NCBI RefSeq assembly: GCF_042664795.1
Contig: NZ_JBHTBN010000006.1
Span: 1 to 64,000 of the forward strand
Length of the DNA stretch: 64,000 nucleotides
Reading direction: 5' to 3'
From: Jejudonia soesokkakensis
Lineage (GTDB): Bacteria; Bacteroidota; Bacteroidia; Flavobacteriales; Flavobacteriaceae
Below, in pieces: positions 1 to 9,384 of the stretch; position 1 is the stretch's first letter, and every line of letters starts with the position of its first letter. The notes below the pieces were generated by a model. The model made no database searches, was not told the origin of the DNA, and was given only the letters and a program-made list of their open reading frames with translations. The position numbers were made by a program, and so were the translations under genes.

Positions 1-3000
1 TTACAAAGATGTCAACCATTACTGGTGTTCCTATGTCTGCACAACTGAAGTCTGTACGAGAAGCAGTTGCTTCGTATCCACAAGCTTCTACAGTAGCATC
101 TTCATCGATAGCATCATTAGGATCTAACGTTGCTACACCGTTGTCATCAAGCTCTAATGTAAAGTCCATACACGCTACCTCTGGAGCAGTATCATCAATT
201 ACATTAATCATGGCAGAACACGTAGAAGAGTTCCCCGCTGTATCTGTTACAGTAACATCAATCATATTTTCACCGACGTCATCACACGTAAAGTCTAACA
301 TGGTTAGAACCGCTGCTGGATCCACGCAACTTACACTGCCTGGTCCTGTTATCGAATTTGTAAAGTTTCCGAAGTTAGCTGCAGCAAAAGCCGAAGTCAC
401 TAGGAAATACTCTGTACCTGTCACAAGCGGCTGATCTACAATTTGAGAAGTACCTATTCCCCCAGGTCCATCGTCATTACCTGCTAAAAGATTGGTAAGT
501 TGATCGGTTGGGTCAAATGCAATTTCATATAGGTGAATATAGCCATCATAATCCTGTGTACTATCAATAGTATAATTCCCATCTGAACTAACCATAAAAG
601 GACCGTAAACGTGATAGGATACAGGGCCTAGGCCAGAGATAGTAGGACCAGTGCCAACTGGTCTGTCCCAGATAGTAGTGCTTGTTGCAGGATCTTCAAT
701 ATTTGTATCAAGATCGCAGGGACCATCTTCTACCGGAGGTGCCACTGTGGTAATTGTAGTAGCTCCACAATTATCTAGGATATTTGAAGGTAAAGCGACA
801 AGAGATTTTATATCTGCATCAAATCCATTTGGTTGTAATAACAGGTTTGTCGTTCCCATTGATACATCAATTGTGTAAATTAAATTACATCCAAAGGTAG
901 AACTGGCTAAAATTTTATCATTACCTACATAAGCAAGTGCTTGTCCTGTACAATCATCATTTGTTCCTGGTGTTCTATAATTAAATAAAAACGTAACATC
1001 TCCAGTTGATGCATCAATTGCAGAAAGATCATTAGAACTGTCGACAGAGCCTAAATTGGTACTGTGAATAATTCTATTGTTATCATAATCAAAGGTAATA
1101 CCAACACCGCCATCAGTTGGTACGTTTGCAAATGCAGTAGCTGTTTGAGTTGCGATATCATAGGTGTCTATGCTACCATCCTGAAAGCTTAAGTACATAG
1201 TGCCATCTGGCCCAAAAGTCATTGCCTGCACTCTATTGTTTCCACTTGCTGCTTCTATTGGAGATGCAATTAAAGTAGATGCTCCAGTAAGTAGATCATA
1301 TTCAAATAATTCTCTTGGTGCACTTCCGCCATTACTTCTAATAAAGTAAGCAGTTTGTGTTACAGGATTATAAGCCAGATCATGGTGGCTATCAAAACCC
1401 GTACTACTTACTGCTGCGTTTTCAAGTGTTATTTCATCTGTTAGTGGATTATATGAGTACAGCCCTACATTATCAGTGTCATCAAATGCTTTTAAAGCAT
1501 ATACATTTAAGTTTGTATCACTTAAGATATTTAGAGTAGAAAGATCAAACGTTGCCATTCCATTAGCATCTAATACAAGATCAGTGTTTGCCTGACTACA
1601 GTCAATTACTGGTGCTTCTGTATCTTCCACAGTTACATCAAAACTACACGAAGTTGAATTACCGCCTATATCTGTATACATAAATGAAACTGTTGTTGTT
1701 CCAACAGGAAATTCTTCTCCTGAAGCAGGTCCTGCTGTTTGCTCAAGACCTCCAGGAATTTCTAAAACATATTGTCTTAAAGCTCCGGCACTATCTGGTA
1801 GGTCATTCCACATACCATTAAAACCACGTAATTCTCCATAATCTTCACCACCAACATTATTTGGTTCACCTGCATTCCAATTTGTATAGGTAGACGAGTC
1901 ACCACTTTGCCACACAAAACTACCTTCTGTAGCCACATCATTGTATCCAATCCAAAAACTCGTAGGCGTGCCTTCCGCAGTATTTACAGCATCATTTAAG
2001 AAAGCATTTTGTGTAGCATCTGTTATGGTAACTACAAATCCGCCATGTGCCAATGCATCTGCATAGGCTTCAGAAGCCTGAAATGCAGTATCACTTAAAT
2101 AATATGTTTTTCCATTAACTACACCCAAGGTTGTAAATCCAGCAAGTTCTCCAGGAGCTGGGCAGTTGTCCATTATTTCTGGTAAATCAAAAATTACCTC
2201 GGCACCACAGATACCCATATCATTTTCAACCATAATATCTGCTGGGCAGGTAAGTTCAGGTGCATCCACATCATTTACAACTATTGTAAAATCACAAGAT
2301 ACAGTATTTCCATCACTATCTGTAGCTTCAAAAGTAAGTACGGTTGTTCCTACTGGAAATTCATCATCTGAATTAAGTCCAGTCATATCTGTTCTTGTTA
2401 CGGTAAGTGGTCCGTCTTCAGCATCTACTGCAGAAGCATCAGAGAAAGAGATCACAGCACCACATTGTCCTGGATCGTTATCTACAGTTAAAGTACCATC
2501 TGGTCCCATTCCTGGAACAGCTTCTGGACAAGAGATTACAGGAACAGTTCCTACTAGGCCATTGTTGGTAAATTCAAGGCAGAAACCCTGTAATGAACCA
2601 CCAGAGTTTCCTCCGTTAGTAATAGTTAATGTCCAATCACCTTGAATAGAAACTCCTTCAAACGCACCGTCCACTTCACCATTTAATGGACCACCTTGTG
2701 CTTCATAAGGATCATTAAAAGTCGCATCACTAGTCCATGTCGTAATATCATTTGTACCGTCTTCAAAAGTAATGTCTTTTGCAACTGTTAAACCATCAAT
2801 GCCACCTACATTACTAAATAGTGTATGAGTTACTGTTCCAGAAGGATCTGTAAGTTCAACAGTTAGTGTATTTGCTTCGTCATGTTGAAACGTGTCTAAA
2901 AATACATTGTCAAGTCTAAAATCGTTTGTGTCTTCTCCTATTTCTCCTGTACCTGCAATGTTGACAGTCGCAGTAACTACAGCACCAGGCATTGCTGGGC

Positions 3001-3718
3001 TTATAGTCGCCGGAGTATCATTTGCACATACTTGCCCATCTGGTTGCACTCCTGTAACACCAGTGATAACTCCACCATTTGGTGCAAACGCAAATTGTAC
3101 GTTACAGTTAGCTGTTGGTGAGCTACTTCCGGCTCCTGTTGTAGAAAATACTACTTCAAAAAAGCCGGGTTCAACTGTAAATGAATAAGACACTGTAGCA
3201 GAAATACCTGAATCTCCTAAATAATTAGTACCACGATCAGATGGATCAAAAGGCATTTCATTTGCTCCTCCTGCTTCTTGATAAATATGAGCATGACCAT
3301 TAACACCGCATGGAGAACTTCCTGAATTTGGATCGAAATTAATAGTTACACACTCTGAGGTACTACTTGTATTTATGAATTGAATAGCGGTATAATTATA
3401 AGTCGTAGTAGTGTTGAAGGCTCCTGGATATACTTTAGAAGGGCAGGCGCTGGCCACCCCATTTCTATTAATTCTTCCTAATTGTGTGCCTGATCTCACT
3501 GTAAAACCTGCTGGTTCTGTGTCTAGGCCGATAGCTACTTCTATAGGCTGCGTTGGATCAATTGGATCTCCAATAAATGAAGGATTTGAGAAACCATAAA
3601 ATGAATTTTGATTTCCATTTACAACGTTTTCAAATCCCTCAATATCTGTTGAGTTATTTCGCTCTTGAGCAAAAATTGCGCCAGCGAATAGTATTAATAA
3701 TAATGTAATTTTTTTCAT
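1..3718 (-). CDS. Giant HYR-domain adhesin with C-type lectin insert (5' part; runs off window)
   Basis: The reading frame is open from an ATG at 3718 to the window edge, giving about 1239 residues with the C-terminus missing. Residues 1-18 form a signal peptide ending FAQ. Residues about 285-365 resemble a proprotein-convertase P domain (LTVELTDPSG, WTLTITNGG). HYR-type immunoglobulin-like units start near residue 393. A C-type lectin-like domain sits at about 523-658 (SFWIGYND, TNWNAGEPNN, GMWNDLP). A beta-propeller-like stretch follows at about 736-973, then a PPC-like domain at about 993-1105, then more HYR sequence. The protein is probably secreted by the type IX system and surface-bound, with sugar or protein ligands. 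The sorting domain would lie outside the window, so that part is inferred. The giant protein at 39113 has the same HYR style. Confidence 0.85.
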   Translation of the reverse strand, partial: MKKITLLLILFAGAIFAQERNNSTDIEGFENVVNGNQNSFYGFSNPSFIGDPIDPTQPIEVAIGLDTEPAGFTVRSGTQLGRINRNGVASACPSKVYPGAFNTTTTYNYTAIQFINTSSTSECVTINFDPNSGSSPCGVNGHAHIYQEAGGANEMPFDPSDRGTNYLGDSGISATVSYSFTVEPGFFEVVFSTTGAGSSSPTANCNVQFAFAPNGGVITGVTGVQPDGQVCANDTPATISPAMPGAVVTATVNIAGTGEIGEDTNDFRLDNVFLDTFQHDEANTLTVELTDPSGTVTHTLFSNVGGIDGLTVAKDITFEDGTNDITTWTSDATFNDPYEAQGGPLNGEVDGAFEGVSIQGDWTLTITNGGNSGGSLQGFCLEFTNNGLVGTVPVISCPEAVPGMGPDGTLTVDNDPGQCGAVISFSDASAVDAEDGPLTVTRTDMTGLNSDDEFPVGTTVLTFEATDSDGNTVSCDFTIVVNDVDAPELTCPADIMVENDMGICGAEVIFDLPEIMDNCPAPGELAGFTTLGVVNGKTYYLSDTAFQASEAYADALAHGGFVVTITDATQNAFLNDAVNTAEGTPTSFWIGYNDVATEGSFVWQSGDSSTYTNWNAGEPNNVGGEDYGELRGFNGMWNDLPDSAGALRQYVLEIPGGLEQTAGPASGEEFPVGTTTVSFMYTDIGGNSTSCSFDVTVEDTEAPVIDCSQANTDLVLDANGMATFDLSTLNILSDTNLNVYALKAFDDTDNVGLYSYNPLTDEITLENAAVSSTGFDSHHDLAYNPVTQTAYFIRSNGGSAPRELFEYDLLTGASTLIASPIEAASGNNRVQAMTFGPDGTMYLSFQDGSIDTYDIATQTATAFANVPTDGGVGITFDYDNNRIIHSTNLGSVDSSNDLSAIDASTGDVTFLFNYRTPGTNDDCTGQALAYVGNDKILASSTFGCNLIYTIDVSMGTTNLLLQPNGFDADIKSLVALPSNILDNCGATTITTVAPPVEDGPCDLDTNIEDPATSTTIWDRPVGTGPTISGLGPVSYHVYGPFMVSSDGNYTIDSTQDYDGYIHLYEIAFDPTDQLTNLLAGNDDGPGGIGTSQIVDQPLVTGTEYFLVTSAFAAANFGNFTNSITGPGSVSCVDPAAVLTMLDFTCDDVGENMIDVTVTDTAGNSSTCSAMINVIDDTAPEVACMDFTLELDDNGVATLDPNDAIDEDATVEACGYEATASRTDFSCADIGTPVMVDIFV

Positions 3719-3751
3719 GATAAAATTTATTTGTTAAATTAATTAGTAGGA

Positions 3752-3781
3752 TAAATGTAGTTTAATAGTATATATGACAAT
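3752..3781 (-). promoter_or_regulatory. Candidate promoter for the HYR adhesin
   Basis: Read on the minus strand, ATTG is followed after 18 bases by TACATTTA. This is close to the Bacteroidota -33/-7 pattern TTTG-N19-TAnnTTTG and would give a leader of about 27 bases before the ATG at 3718. The match is inexact. Confidence 0.4.
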
Positions 3782-3837
3782 AAATTTTTAGACTAACTAC
3801 CTGAAAATTAGTTAAAATGCTGTTTCATATTTTTTTA

Positions 3838-3853
3838 TACGTATATATACGTA
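3838..3853. promoter_or_regulatory. Duplicated palindrome TACGTA-TATA-TACGTA
   Basis: This is a perfect 16-base palindrome made of two TACGTA half-sites separated by 4 bases, 120 bases upstream of the adhesin start at 3718. The same arrangement, TACGTA-N4-TACGTA, occurs at 38906-38921 upstream of the other giant adhesin. In gene direction both copies continue with a T and then a 7-base homopolymer after at most one further base. It looks like an operator; the protein that binds it is unknown. Confidence 0.5.
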
Positions 3854-3871
3854 GGGATTTTAAGCTAGTTT

Positions 3872-3913
3872 CGTGAATTGTAAAACGTGATTCGTGAATG
3901 GAGAATTCTGAAA
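3872..3913. repeat. Degenerate heptanucleotide array (6 units, CGTGAAT-like)
   Basis: Successive 7-base units read CGTGAAT, TGTAAAA, CGTGATT, CGTGAAT, GGAGAAT, TCTGAAA. The reverse complement, ATTCACG, resembles the units at 5506-5540 and 30941-30961. Confidence 0.5.
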
Positions 3914-4005
3914 ACTAATGTAATCCTAATAGGCTTTTAATTTTTCTCTTGAAATTTTTGATGTGCATTTTCACATTTAGTACCTTGTGATCATAAAATT
4001 AATAA

Positions 4006-4647
4006 GTGAAAGATACATTTACTCATAAAGGAATGCGCCAAAAGCTGGTGCGAACGCTTCAGAAAAAAGGGATTAAAAATAAAGAAGTACTAGCAGCCAT
4101 CAATACCATTCCCAGACATCTGTTTATGGACAGTGGATTTATTGATCATGCGTATGTAGATAAGGCTTTTCCCATAGGAGCAGAGCAGACTATTTCGCAA
4201 CCCTATACTGTTGCTCGTCAAACCGAATTACTTTCCGCAGAAAAAGGGCATAAAATTCTAGAAATTGGTACGGGTAGTGGCTATCAAACTGCTGTATTAC
4301 TCGAATTGGGTTGCCAGGTATACACCATTGAACGGCAAAATGTACTTTTTAAAAAAACAACAATATTTCTCCCTAAACTTGGATATCGTCCTAAGAAATT
4401 CATTTTTGGAGACGGATACATAGGTTTAGAAACTGAAGCACCTTTTGACGGTATCATTGTTACTGCGGGTGCACCTTATGTGCCTAACCCCCTTTTAGCT
4501 CAGTTAAAAATAGGAGGGAAGTTGGTAATTCCTGTGGGAGATGAAGTACAAAAAATGCATGTGTTTACGAGAACTTCAGAAACTGAGTTCGAAAAAGAAA
4601 CCTATGGCGAGTTTCGTTTTGTGCCGTTGTTGGAAAAGAAAAATTAA
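4006..4647 (+). CDS. pcm: Protein-L-isoaspartate O-methyltransferase
   Basis: This 213-residue enzyme should transfer a methyl group from S-adenosylmethionine to isoaspartyl residues in aged proteins, allowing their repair in the cytoplasm. The family signature is clear: PRHLFM near residue 37, the AEQTISQPYTVARQTELL segment around residues 58-75, then the SAM-binding motif LEIGTGSGYQTAVL, and IVTAGAPYVP in the C-terminal half. The length is normal for Pcm. The start is a GTG at 4006; no in-frame ATG lies just upstream, and the N-terminal KDTFTHKGMRQKLV is typical of flavobacterial homologues. It is transcribed alone, divergent from the adhesin and convergent with the WbqC gene. Confidence 0.93.
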   Translation: MKDTFTHKGMRQKLVRTLQKKGIKNKEVLAAINTIPRHLFMDSGFIDHAYVDKAFPIGAEQTISQPYTVARQTELLSAEKGHKILEIGTGSGYQTAVLLELGCQVYTIERQNVLFKKTTIFLPKLGYRPKKFIFGDGYIGLETEAPFDGIIVTAGAPYVPNPLLAQLKIGGKLVIPVGDEVQKMHVFTRTSETEFEKETYGEFRFVPLLEKKN

Positions 4648-4653
4648 AATTTA

Positions 4654-4702
4654 GTTGACAGTTGACAGTTGACAGTTGACAGTTGACAGTTGACAGTTGA
4701 CA
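4654..4702. repeat. Heptanucleotide tandem repeat (GTTGACA)x7
   Basis: Seven perfect head-to-tail copies of GTTGACA start 7 bases after the pcm stop codon and end in a partial copy. No spacers are present, so this is a microsatellite-type array and not CRISPR. Confidence 0.95.
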
Positions 4703-4733
4703 GTTAATAGAGAGATGTTAAAAATTGATTTTT

Positions 4734-4796
4734 ATTACTCATTACTCATTACTCATTACTCACTACTCACTACTCACTACTCACTACTCACTACTC
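4734..4796. repeat. Heptanucleotide tandem repeat (ATTACTC)x4(ACTACTC)x5
   Basis: Nine uninterrupted 7-base units, four ATTACTC followed by five ACTACTC. The array runs through the stop codon (4784-4786) and last codons of the WbqC-family gene, so the final residues VSSE are encoded by repeat DNA. Confidence 0.95.
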
Positions 4797-5419
4797 ACCA
4801 CTTTTAAATCAAGCTTCTCAAGATAGTTTAGCGTATTAGGCCCTTCACTAAAGAATAGATCCAATATTGAGAGATTATGAAGAAATCCGTGTTTTGCTTC
4901 AAATACCTGATGGTAATGTGGCACCTTGATTTTTTTTTCACGTTTTGCATTGGCCATATACCGAAGGTCTGTAGCTTCTGGTGTTTTTACATACCTTTCA
5001 GAATAGGAGAAATCAATATCTGCACCTAATGTCTCGAGTAAAAAATGAATGATTTTTATGTTGTGCTCCCATAAACCTGAAACACTTTCAGTAAAAAGAG
5101 GAGTCATCTCATCTTCATAGTATTCAAAAAAAGGAGAAGTGCGATAAGCAGATTGCAAGGATTTTAAATGGTGTGATTGCCAGGGAAAATCATTCTCTAT
5201 AGCGACTTCCTTGTATTGTAACCGAGTACCGTCATGACTATGCTTTACAGGAATTGAAAGCAGTAATTTTCCGTTGCTATGAGCGATATAGGCTCTATTA
5301 CGATAACTTTGTTTTTGGTAAGTTCCTTCTTTTTCAAAAATCACATGTGTTGCCTGAACCATCGCCGCCATTTGAGCAATGGATGGGAAATAGGTAGGAT
5401 GAAGCAAAATTGTATCCAA
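4784..5419 (-). CDS. WbqC-like family protein
   Basis: This 211-residue protein matches the WbqC-like family, whose members occur near O-antigen and other surface-sugar genes but whose biochemical role is not established. The characteristic N-terminus is present (LLHPTYFPSIAQMAAM, then the QKQSYRNRAYI segment and LLLSIPVKH), followed by an aromatic-rich SPFFEYYEDE motif. No signal peptide or membrane span is seen, so it is probably cytoplasmic. It is the last gene downstream of lepB, 116 bases away. The 3' end lies inside the heptamer array at 4734-4796, so the C-terminal tail is likely to vary between strains. Confidence 0.8.
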   Translation of the reverse strand: MDTILLHPTYFPSIAQMAAMVQATHVIFEKEGTYQKQSYRNRAYIAHSNGKLLLSIPVKHSHDGTRLQYKEVAIENDFPWQSHHLKSLQSAYRTSPFFEYYEDEMTPLFTESVSGLWEHNIKIIHFLLETLGADIDFSYSERYVKTPEATDLRYMANAKREKKIKVPHYHQVFEAKHGFLHNLSILDLFFSEGPNTLNYLEKLDLKVVSSE

Positions 5420-5505
5420 TTTTATTGATAGTTTACAATAGTTTGTTGATGGCGTTCGGTTTAATACAAGAGGCTTTAATAGAAATAATTTTTAACTTAC
5501 CTTAT

Positions 5506-5540
5506 ATTCACTTTTCACCACTCACGATTCACTAACTACT
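5506..5540. repeat. Degenerate heptanucleotide array at the lepB 3' end
   Basis: Five 7-base units read ATTCACT, TTTCACC, ACTCACG, ATTCACT, AACTACT. The last unit covers the lepB stop codon (5536-5538), repeating the arrangement seen at the WbqC and DUF4442 genes. Confidence 0.6.
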
Positions 5541-7110
5541 TTTTCGCCGATTTCTTTCTTTTTCTGAAATAATTAAATCCGAACCAACCCACTAAAGCAA
5601 TCAGGAAATATTTAAAGTACGAAACTGGTGCTCCGCTACCACCAACAGTGGTGAATAATCGTTCCCAACGGATTTTGTTTGCAAGTCCCTGCGCATTGCT
5701 GTTCCAGCTCATAAAGACAAAAACCGGTTTTCCAACGACATGATTAAAAGGGACGTACCCCCAGGTTCTAGCATCTTCACTATTATTTCGGTTGTCACCC
5801 ATCATCCAGTAATAATCCATTTTAAAGGTATATTCTGAAATAGGTTCTCCATTTAAAAGTACCTGTGTTCCCGACTGCGAAATGGTATGGTCATAGCCTA
5901 ATTCACTCCCTTCATACACTTCAATAATTCGTTTGTAAAATGGAATGCTTTCTGGAGTGATCGCTACAGTTTTTCCAGCTTCAGGAATATAGATAGGACC
6001 AAAGAAATCTGTGTTAAACTCATATTCTGGACTATTAGGAAACGTTCCTGGATTGTATTTCCCTTCTTCTCCTTTCAACGGGATCACTTGTGCAACTGCA
6101 GGAAGATTTTTGAAGCGATCTCGAGCCTCGTCTGTCATGTGCATCACAAAGGCAGTCATTTCATTATTTAGTGGCTGAATGTCTGTGATGTCATATCGCT
6201 CCATTACCTGACGAATATTAAGCCGTTGAGAAGTGATGACCTGATACGAAAATTGAAGCTTTGCTCTATCTGGGAGTTCATTTTTCTTTCCGTTGATATA
6301 AACATATCCATCTTTAACCGAAAGTGAGTCACCTGGTAGTCCAACACATCGTTTTACATAGTTAGACTTCTTGTCAATAGGTTTGTAGTAATACTTTCCG
6401 TCACCCCATTGCTGAAAGGCATTCACCGTATCTACCGGCCAATTAAAAACGACAATATCATTTCGTTTGATATCCTGGAAACCAGGAAATCTAAAATACG
6501 GTATTTGTGGTTTTGTAAGGTAGGATTTCGATCGTATTACCGGAATGGTATCGTGCACCATAGGAAAAGCAACTGCTGTATTGGGAGTTCTTGCACCATA
6601 ATGGTATTTACTTACCAAAAGAAAATCTCCCACCAATAATGTTTTTTCTAGCGATGATGTTGGGATGGTAAACGGTTGCATAAAATAGGTATGCACTATG
6701 GTTGCCGCGACTACCGCAAATAGAATAGAACTTGTCCATTCACCTGCCGAAGTCCGTGGACGAAGACTTCTGTCTTCAATATACGTGACGTCCTGCGTAT
6801 AATTGATATAATAGATATAGAGTCCGAAAGTGAGTAACACCAGAATTGTATCTGTCGTATTATTTCGGCCAAAACTGCGAATGGTTTCCACCCAAACTAC
6901 TGGAAACATGATAAGGTTGACAATGGGAACAAACAGTAAGATAGTCCACCACCAAGGCCTATTAATGATCTTCATTAAAATAACCGCATTGTACACGGGT
7001 ACTGCAGCTTCCCAGGGGTGTCTGCCAGCTTTAATATATAATTTCCACGTTCCTAAAAAGTGAATTACTTGCACAATGGCAATAAATAGTAACCAACCTG
7101 TCCAACTCAT
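5536..7110 (-). CDS. lepB: Signal peptidase I, large Bacteroidota form
   Basis: This membrane serine-lysine protease cleaves signal peptides from exported preproteins. The protein has 524 residues, much longer than typical bacterial LepB. Several hydrophobic segments in residues 1-105 (DUF5684-like) precede the anchor at about 128-145. The catalytic serine is S153 in TIPTSSLEKTLLVGD and the general-base lysine is K253 in YVKRCVGLPGD. The box near the C-terminus, MGDNRNNSEDARTWGYVP, is intact. The usual SMxPT box reads SLEKT, a variant also seen in related organisms. A long insertion lies between the catalytic boxes. A final membrane helix (FLIALVGWFGF) and a lysine-rich tail end the protein. 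It follows dapB by 15 bases in one transcription unit. Confidence 0.95.
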   Translation of the reverse strand: MSWTGWLLFIAIVQVIHFLGTWKLYIKAGRHPWEAAVPVYNAVILMKIINRPWWWTILLFVPIVNLIMFPVVWVETIRSFGRNNTTDTILVLLTFGLYIYYINYTQDVTYIEDRSLRPRTSAGEWTSSILFAVVAATIVHTYFMQPFTIPTSSLEKTLLVGDFLLVSKYHYGARTPNTAVAFPMVHDTIPVIRSKSYLTKPQIPYFRFPGFQDIKRNDIVVFNWPVDTVNAFQQWGDGKYYYKPIDKKSNYVKRCVGLPGDSLSVKDGYVYINGKKNELPDRAKLQFSYQVITSQRLNIRQVMERYDITDIQPLNNEMTAFVMHMTDEARDRFKNLPAVAQVIPLKGEEGKYNPGTFPNSPEYEFNTDFFGPIYIPEAGKTVAITPESIPFYKRIIEVYEGSELGYDHTISQSGTQVLLNGEPISEYTFKMDYYWMMGDNRNNSEDARTWGYVPFNHVVGKPVFVFMSWNSNAQGLANKIRWERLFTTVGGSGAPVSYFKYFLIALVGWFGFNYFRKRKKSAKK

Positions 7111-7125
7111 ACTTGTAATATTTCT

Positions 7126-7824
7126 TTAAATTCCTAACACGTCTTTCATGGTAAAAACGCCTTTTTTTTGCTGAAGCCACTCTGCAGCGAGAATGGCTCC
7201 TTTTGCAAAACCATCTCTACTGTGCGCTTCATGTGTAATTTTTATAGTATCTATGGCTGAAGTATACGAAACTGTATGAGTTCCTTTTACATCATCGATA
7301 CGCTTTGGTATAATTTTAATCGCTTCTTCGGAAGCTTCTTCCAATGTCCAACCTGTCTTATTTTGAAAAGGCACTATACCTTCAGCAATTGTAATAGCCG
7401 TCCCACTGGGAGCATCTTTCTTCTCGGTATGATGAATTTCTTCAATAGCTACCTCATATGTTTCCCACGGCTGCATTAATTTTGCCAACTCGCTATTTAG
7501 CTTAAAAAATAAATTGACACCCACACTGAAGTTGGACGCATAGATAAAGCTTCCGTTACGTCTCTTACATAATTTAATCACTTCATCGTAGTCCGAAAGC
7601 CAACCTGTAGTACCGCAAACCACAGGAATATCCTGATCAAAACATTTTGTAATATTAGAAACGGCACTTTCAGGATTAGAGAATTCTATAGCGACATCTG
7701 CTTCCGTTAGAATTCCTTCTGAAGCACTACTCATACTTTTATATACAATTGTATGCCCTTTTGAAAGTGCTAATTTTTCAATGGTTTTACCCATCTTTCC
7801 GAAGCCTAACAATGCGAGTTTCAT
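7126..7824 (-). CDS. dapB: 4-hydroxy-tetrahydrodipicolinate reductase
   Basis: DapB reduces the product of DapA with NAD(P)H on the diaminopimelate/lysine pathway, feeding peptidoglycan and lysine synthesis. The nucleotide-binding motif LLGFGKMG is at residues 5-12, the VVCGTTGW signature at 68-75, and the catalytic segment HHTEKKDAPSGTA at 131-143. H131 and K135 correspond to E. coli H159 and K163. The 232 residues are a little short for the family but all core motifs are present. The ATG overlaps the stop of the upstream DUF5683 gene by 4 bases, indicating translational coupling within the parAB-DUF5683-dapB-lepB unit. Confidence 0.95.
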   Translation of the reverse strand: MKLALLGFGKMGKTIEKLALSKGHTIVYKSMSSASEGILTEADVAIEFSNPESAVSNITKCFDQDIPVVCGTTGWLSDYDEVIKLCKRRNGSFIYASNFSVGVNLFFKLNSELAKLMQPWETYEVAIEEIHHTEKKDAPSGTAITIAEGIVPFQNKTGWTLEEASEEAIKIIPKRIDDVKGTHTVSYTSAIDTIKITHEAHSRDGFAKGAILAAEWLQQKKGVFTMKDVLGI

Positions 7825-8417
7825 TTTAATTTTAGTCTTAATGAGAGTCCGTAATGAGGTTGCGATTGTATGGCATTGATATCTATGCCAGTTTCAAGCG
7901 ATAGATCTTCACCAATATTAAATTGCTGTAAATGAGCATCTACATTGGCATCAATAATATTTAAAACATAGACCAGCAAGGTTGCAATAATACTGTAGTC
8001 TTTATTTCTGCTTGTAGATCGTTGGGCATCAATAAGTCTTGCATTAGATACTTGGGGTGTTGCTCCGTCTCCATAGAATTCATCATCTGTAAACCCAGCA
8101 AGCCTTCGCTTGTAGGCATCACGAAATCTGTTATAATCATTGTTTTGGTCGATATAAAAGTAAATCCCTGTTGCCATTCCTGCATAAATGATAGGAATTT
8201 TCCAGTATTTTTTATTATAAGCCTGCCCTAATCCTGGTACAACCGCCGAGTAGAAGGCTGCACGCGAAGGAGCCAAAGGGTCGTATTCACCAGCAGTACT
8301 TTCTTCGACCAACAGCACGGGTTTTTTTGTTTTCTCTGCGGAAAGTGAATCGGTTTCCTGAGCAAAAAAAGGTGCTGAAATGAATAAAAATAGTATATAG
8401 AGACCCTTATTTTTCAC
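7821..8417 (-). CDS. DUF5683-domain membrane or secreted protein
   Basis: This 198-residue protein belongs to the DUF5683 family, which is common in Bacteroidota next to parB and dapB; its role is unknown. The hallmark segment is YSAVVPGLGQAYNKKYWKIP, followed by a hydrophobic stretch (IYAGMATGIYFYI) and a second one (ATLLVYVLNIIDA). I place the start at the GTG at 8417, because it gives a clean signal peptide (KNKGLYILFLFISAPFFAQ) and overlaps parB by only 11 bases. An ATG at 8444 is also in frame but would put nine extra polar residues before the signal peptide. The last 4 bases overlap dapB. Confidence 0.85.
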   Translation of the reverse strand: MKNKGLYILFLFISAPFFAQETDSLSAEKTKKPVLLVEESTAGEYDPLAPSRAAFYSAVVPGLGQAYNKKYWKIPIIYAGMATGIYFYIDQNNDYNRFRDAYKRRLAGFTDDEFYGDGATPQVSNARLIDAQRSTSRNKDYSIIATLLVYVLNIIDANVDAHLQQFNIGEDLSLETGIDINAIQSQPHYGLSLRLKLK

Positions 8418-9306
8418 TTGTAAGGGTATTGAGAATTCGCTCAAAATCGTCTTTGTCTGTAAACGGAATTACAAATTGCCCTTTTCCAGATTTTGAAACT
8501 TTTACATCTACTTTGCTTTCGAGTAAATCACTTAATTCCTTTCTGGCTTTATTGGCATACTGCGGAATTGACTTTTTAGCAGCTTTCTTTTTTTCGTTTG
8601 GAGCTTTCAGGTTTCGTACTATAGCTTCGGTATCCCGAACTGATAATTTTTGACCTAAGATTTTTTCATAGATTGTAAGTTGATCTTCGGTATCTTCTAC
8701 ATTGATCAATGCACGTCCATGACCCATAGAGATAAAACCGTCCCGCATACCTGTTTGGATAATAGGATCGAGTTTTAATAATCGTAAATAATTTGCAATG
8801 GTGGATCTGTTCTTCCCAACACGGTCACTCAATTCTTCTTGTGTAATGTCAATTTCTTCAATAAGACGCTGGTAGGATAAGGCAATTTCGATAGGATCAA
8901 GATCCTGTCGTTGGATGTTTTCAACGAGCGCCATTTCCAGTGACTCCTGGTCGTTAGCGATACGAATATATGCCGGAATGGTTTGTAAACCGATGAGTTT
9001 TGAAGCTCTAAAACGACGTTCTCCACTTACTAGTTGGTATTCGTTAAATCCTAATTTTCGAACGGTAATAGGCTGAATAACGCCCAACTCTTTAATTGAC
9101 GAAGCCAGCTCTCTAAGTGATTCTTCATTAAAACTGGTTCTTGGCTGAAAAGGATTAACTTCGATTGCACCTAATTCCAATTCGACAATACTTCCTACTA
9201 CTTTGTCTGCATTTTTATCTTTTGCAGATTGTATATCATTATCTGGATCTTTCAGTAGTGCTGAAAGACCTCTTCCTAACGCTTGTTTTTTTGTTGCTTT
9301 TGCCAT
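8407..9306 (-). CDS. parB: Chromosome partitioning protein ParB
   Basis: ParB binds parS sites near the origin and, using CTP, spreads on DNA to drive chromosome segregation with ParA. The 299-residue protein has the expected order: a short N-terminal ParA-contact region (ALGRGLSALL), the CTP-binding core with NPFQPRTSF and the GERRFRASK box, the VENIQRQDLDPIE segment, a helix-turn-helix around ITQEELSDRVGKNRSTIANYLRLL, and a C-terminal dimer domain. It lies 78 bases downstream of parA. I searched the window by eye for a parS palindrome and did not see one. Confidence 0.96.
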   Translation of the reverse strand: MAKATKKQALGRGLSALLKDPDNDIQSAKDKNADKVVGSIVELELGAIEVNPFQPRTSFNEESLRELASSIKELGVIQPITVRKLGFNEYQLVSGERRFRASKLIGLQTIPAYIRIANDQESLEMALVENIQRQDLDPIEIALSYQRLIEEIDITQEELSDRVGKNRSTIANYLRLLKLDPIIQTGMRDGFISMGHGRALINVEDTEDQLTIYEKILGQKLSVRDTEAIVRNLKAPNEKKKAAKKSIPQYANKARKELSDLLESKVDVKVSKSGKGQFVIPFTDKDDFERILNTLTSEK

Positions 9307-9384
9307 GGTAACTTCCCGCGCATGCAGGAATTATTTTTATTTTCCACAGTTTTACTTTTGTGGACAATTCAATTTTTAGCAGAA

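Noticed and set aside
4734..4796. CRISPR array
   Set aside because: Units are 7 bases with no spacers and no cas genes are present.
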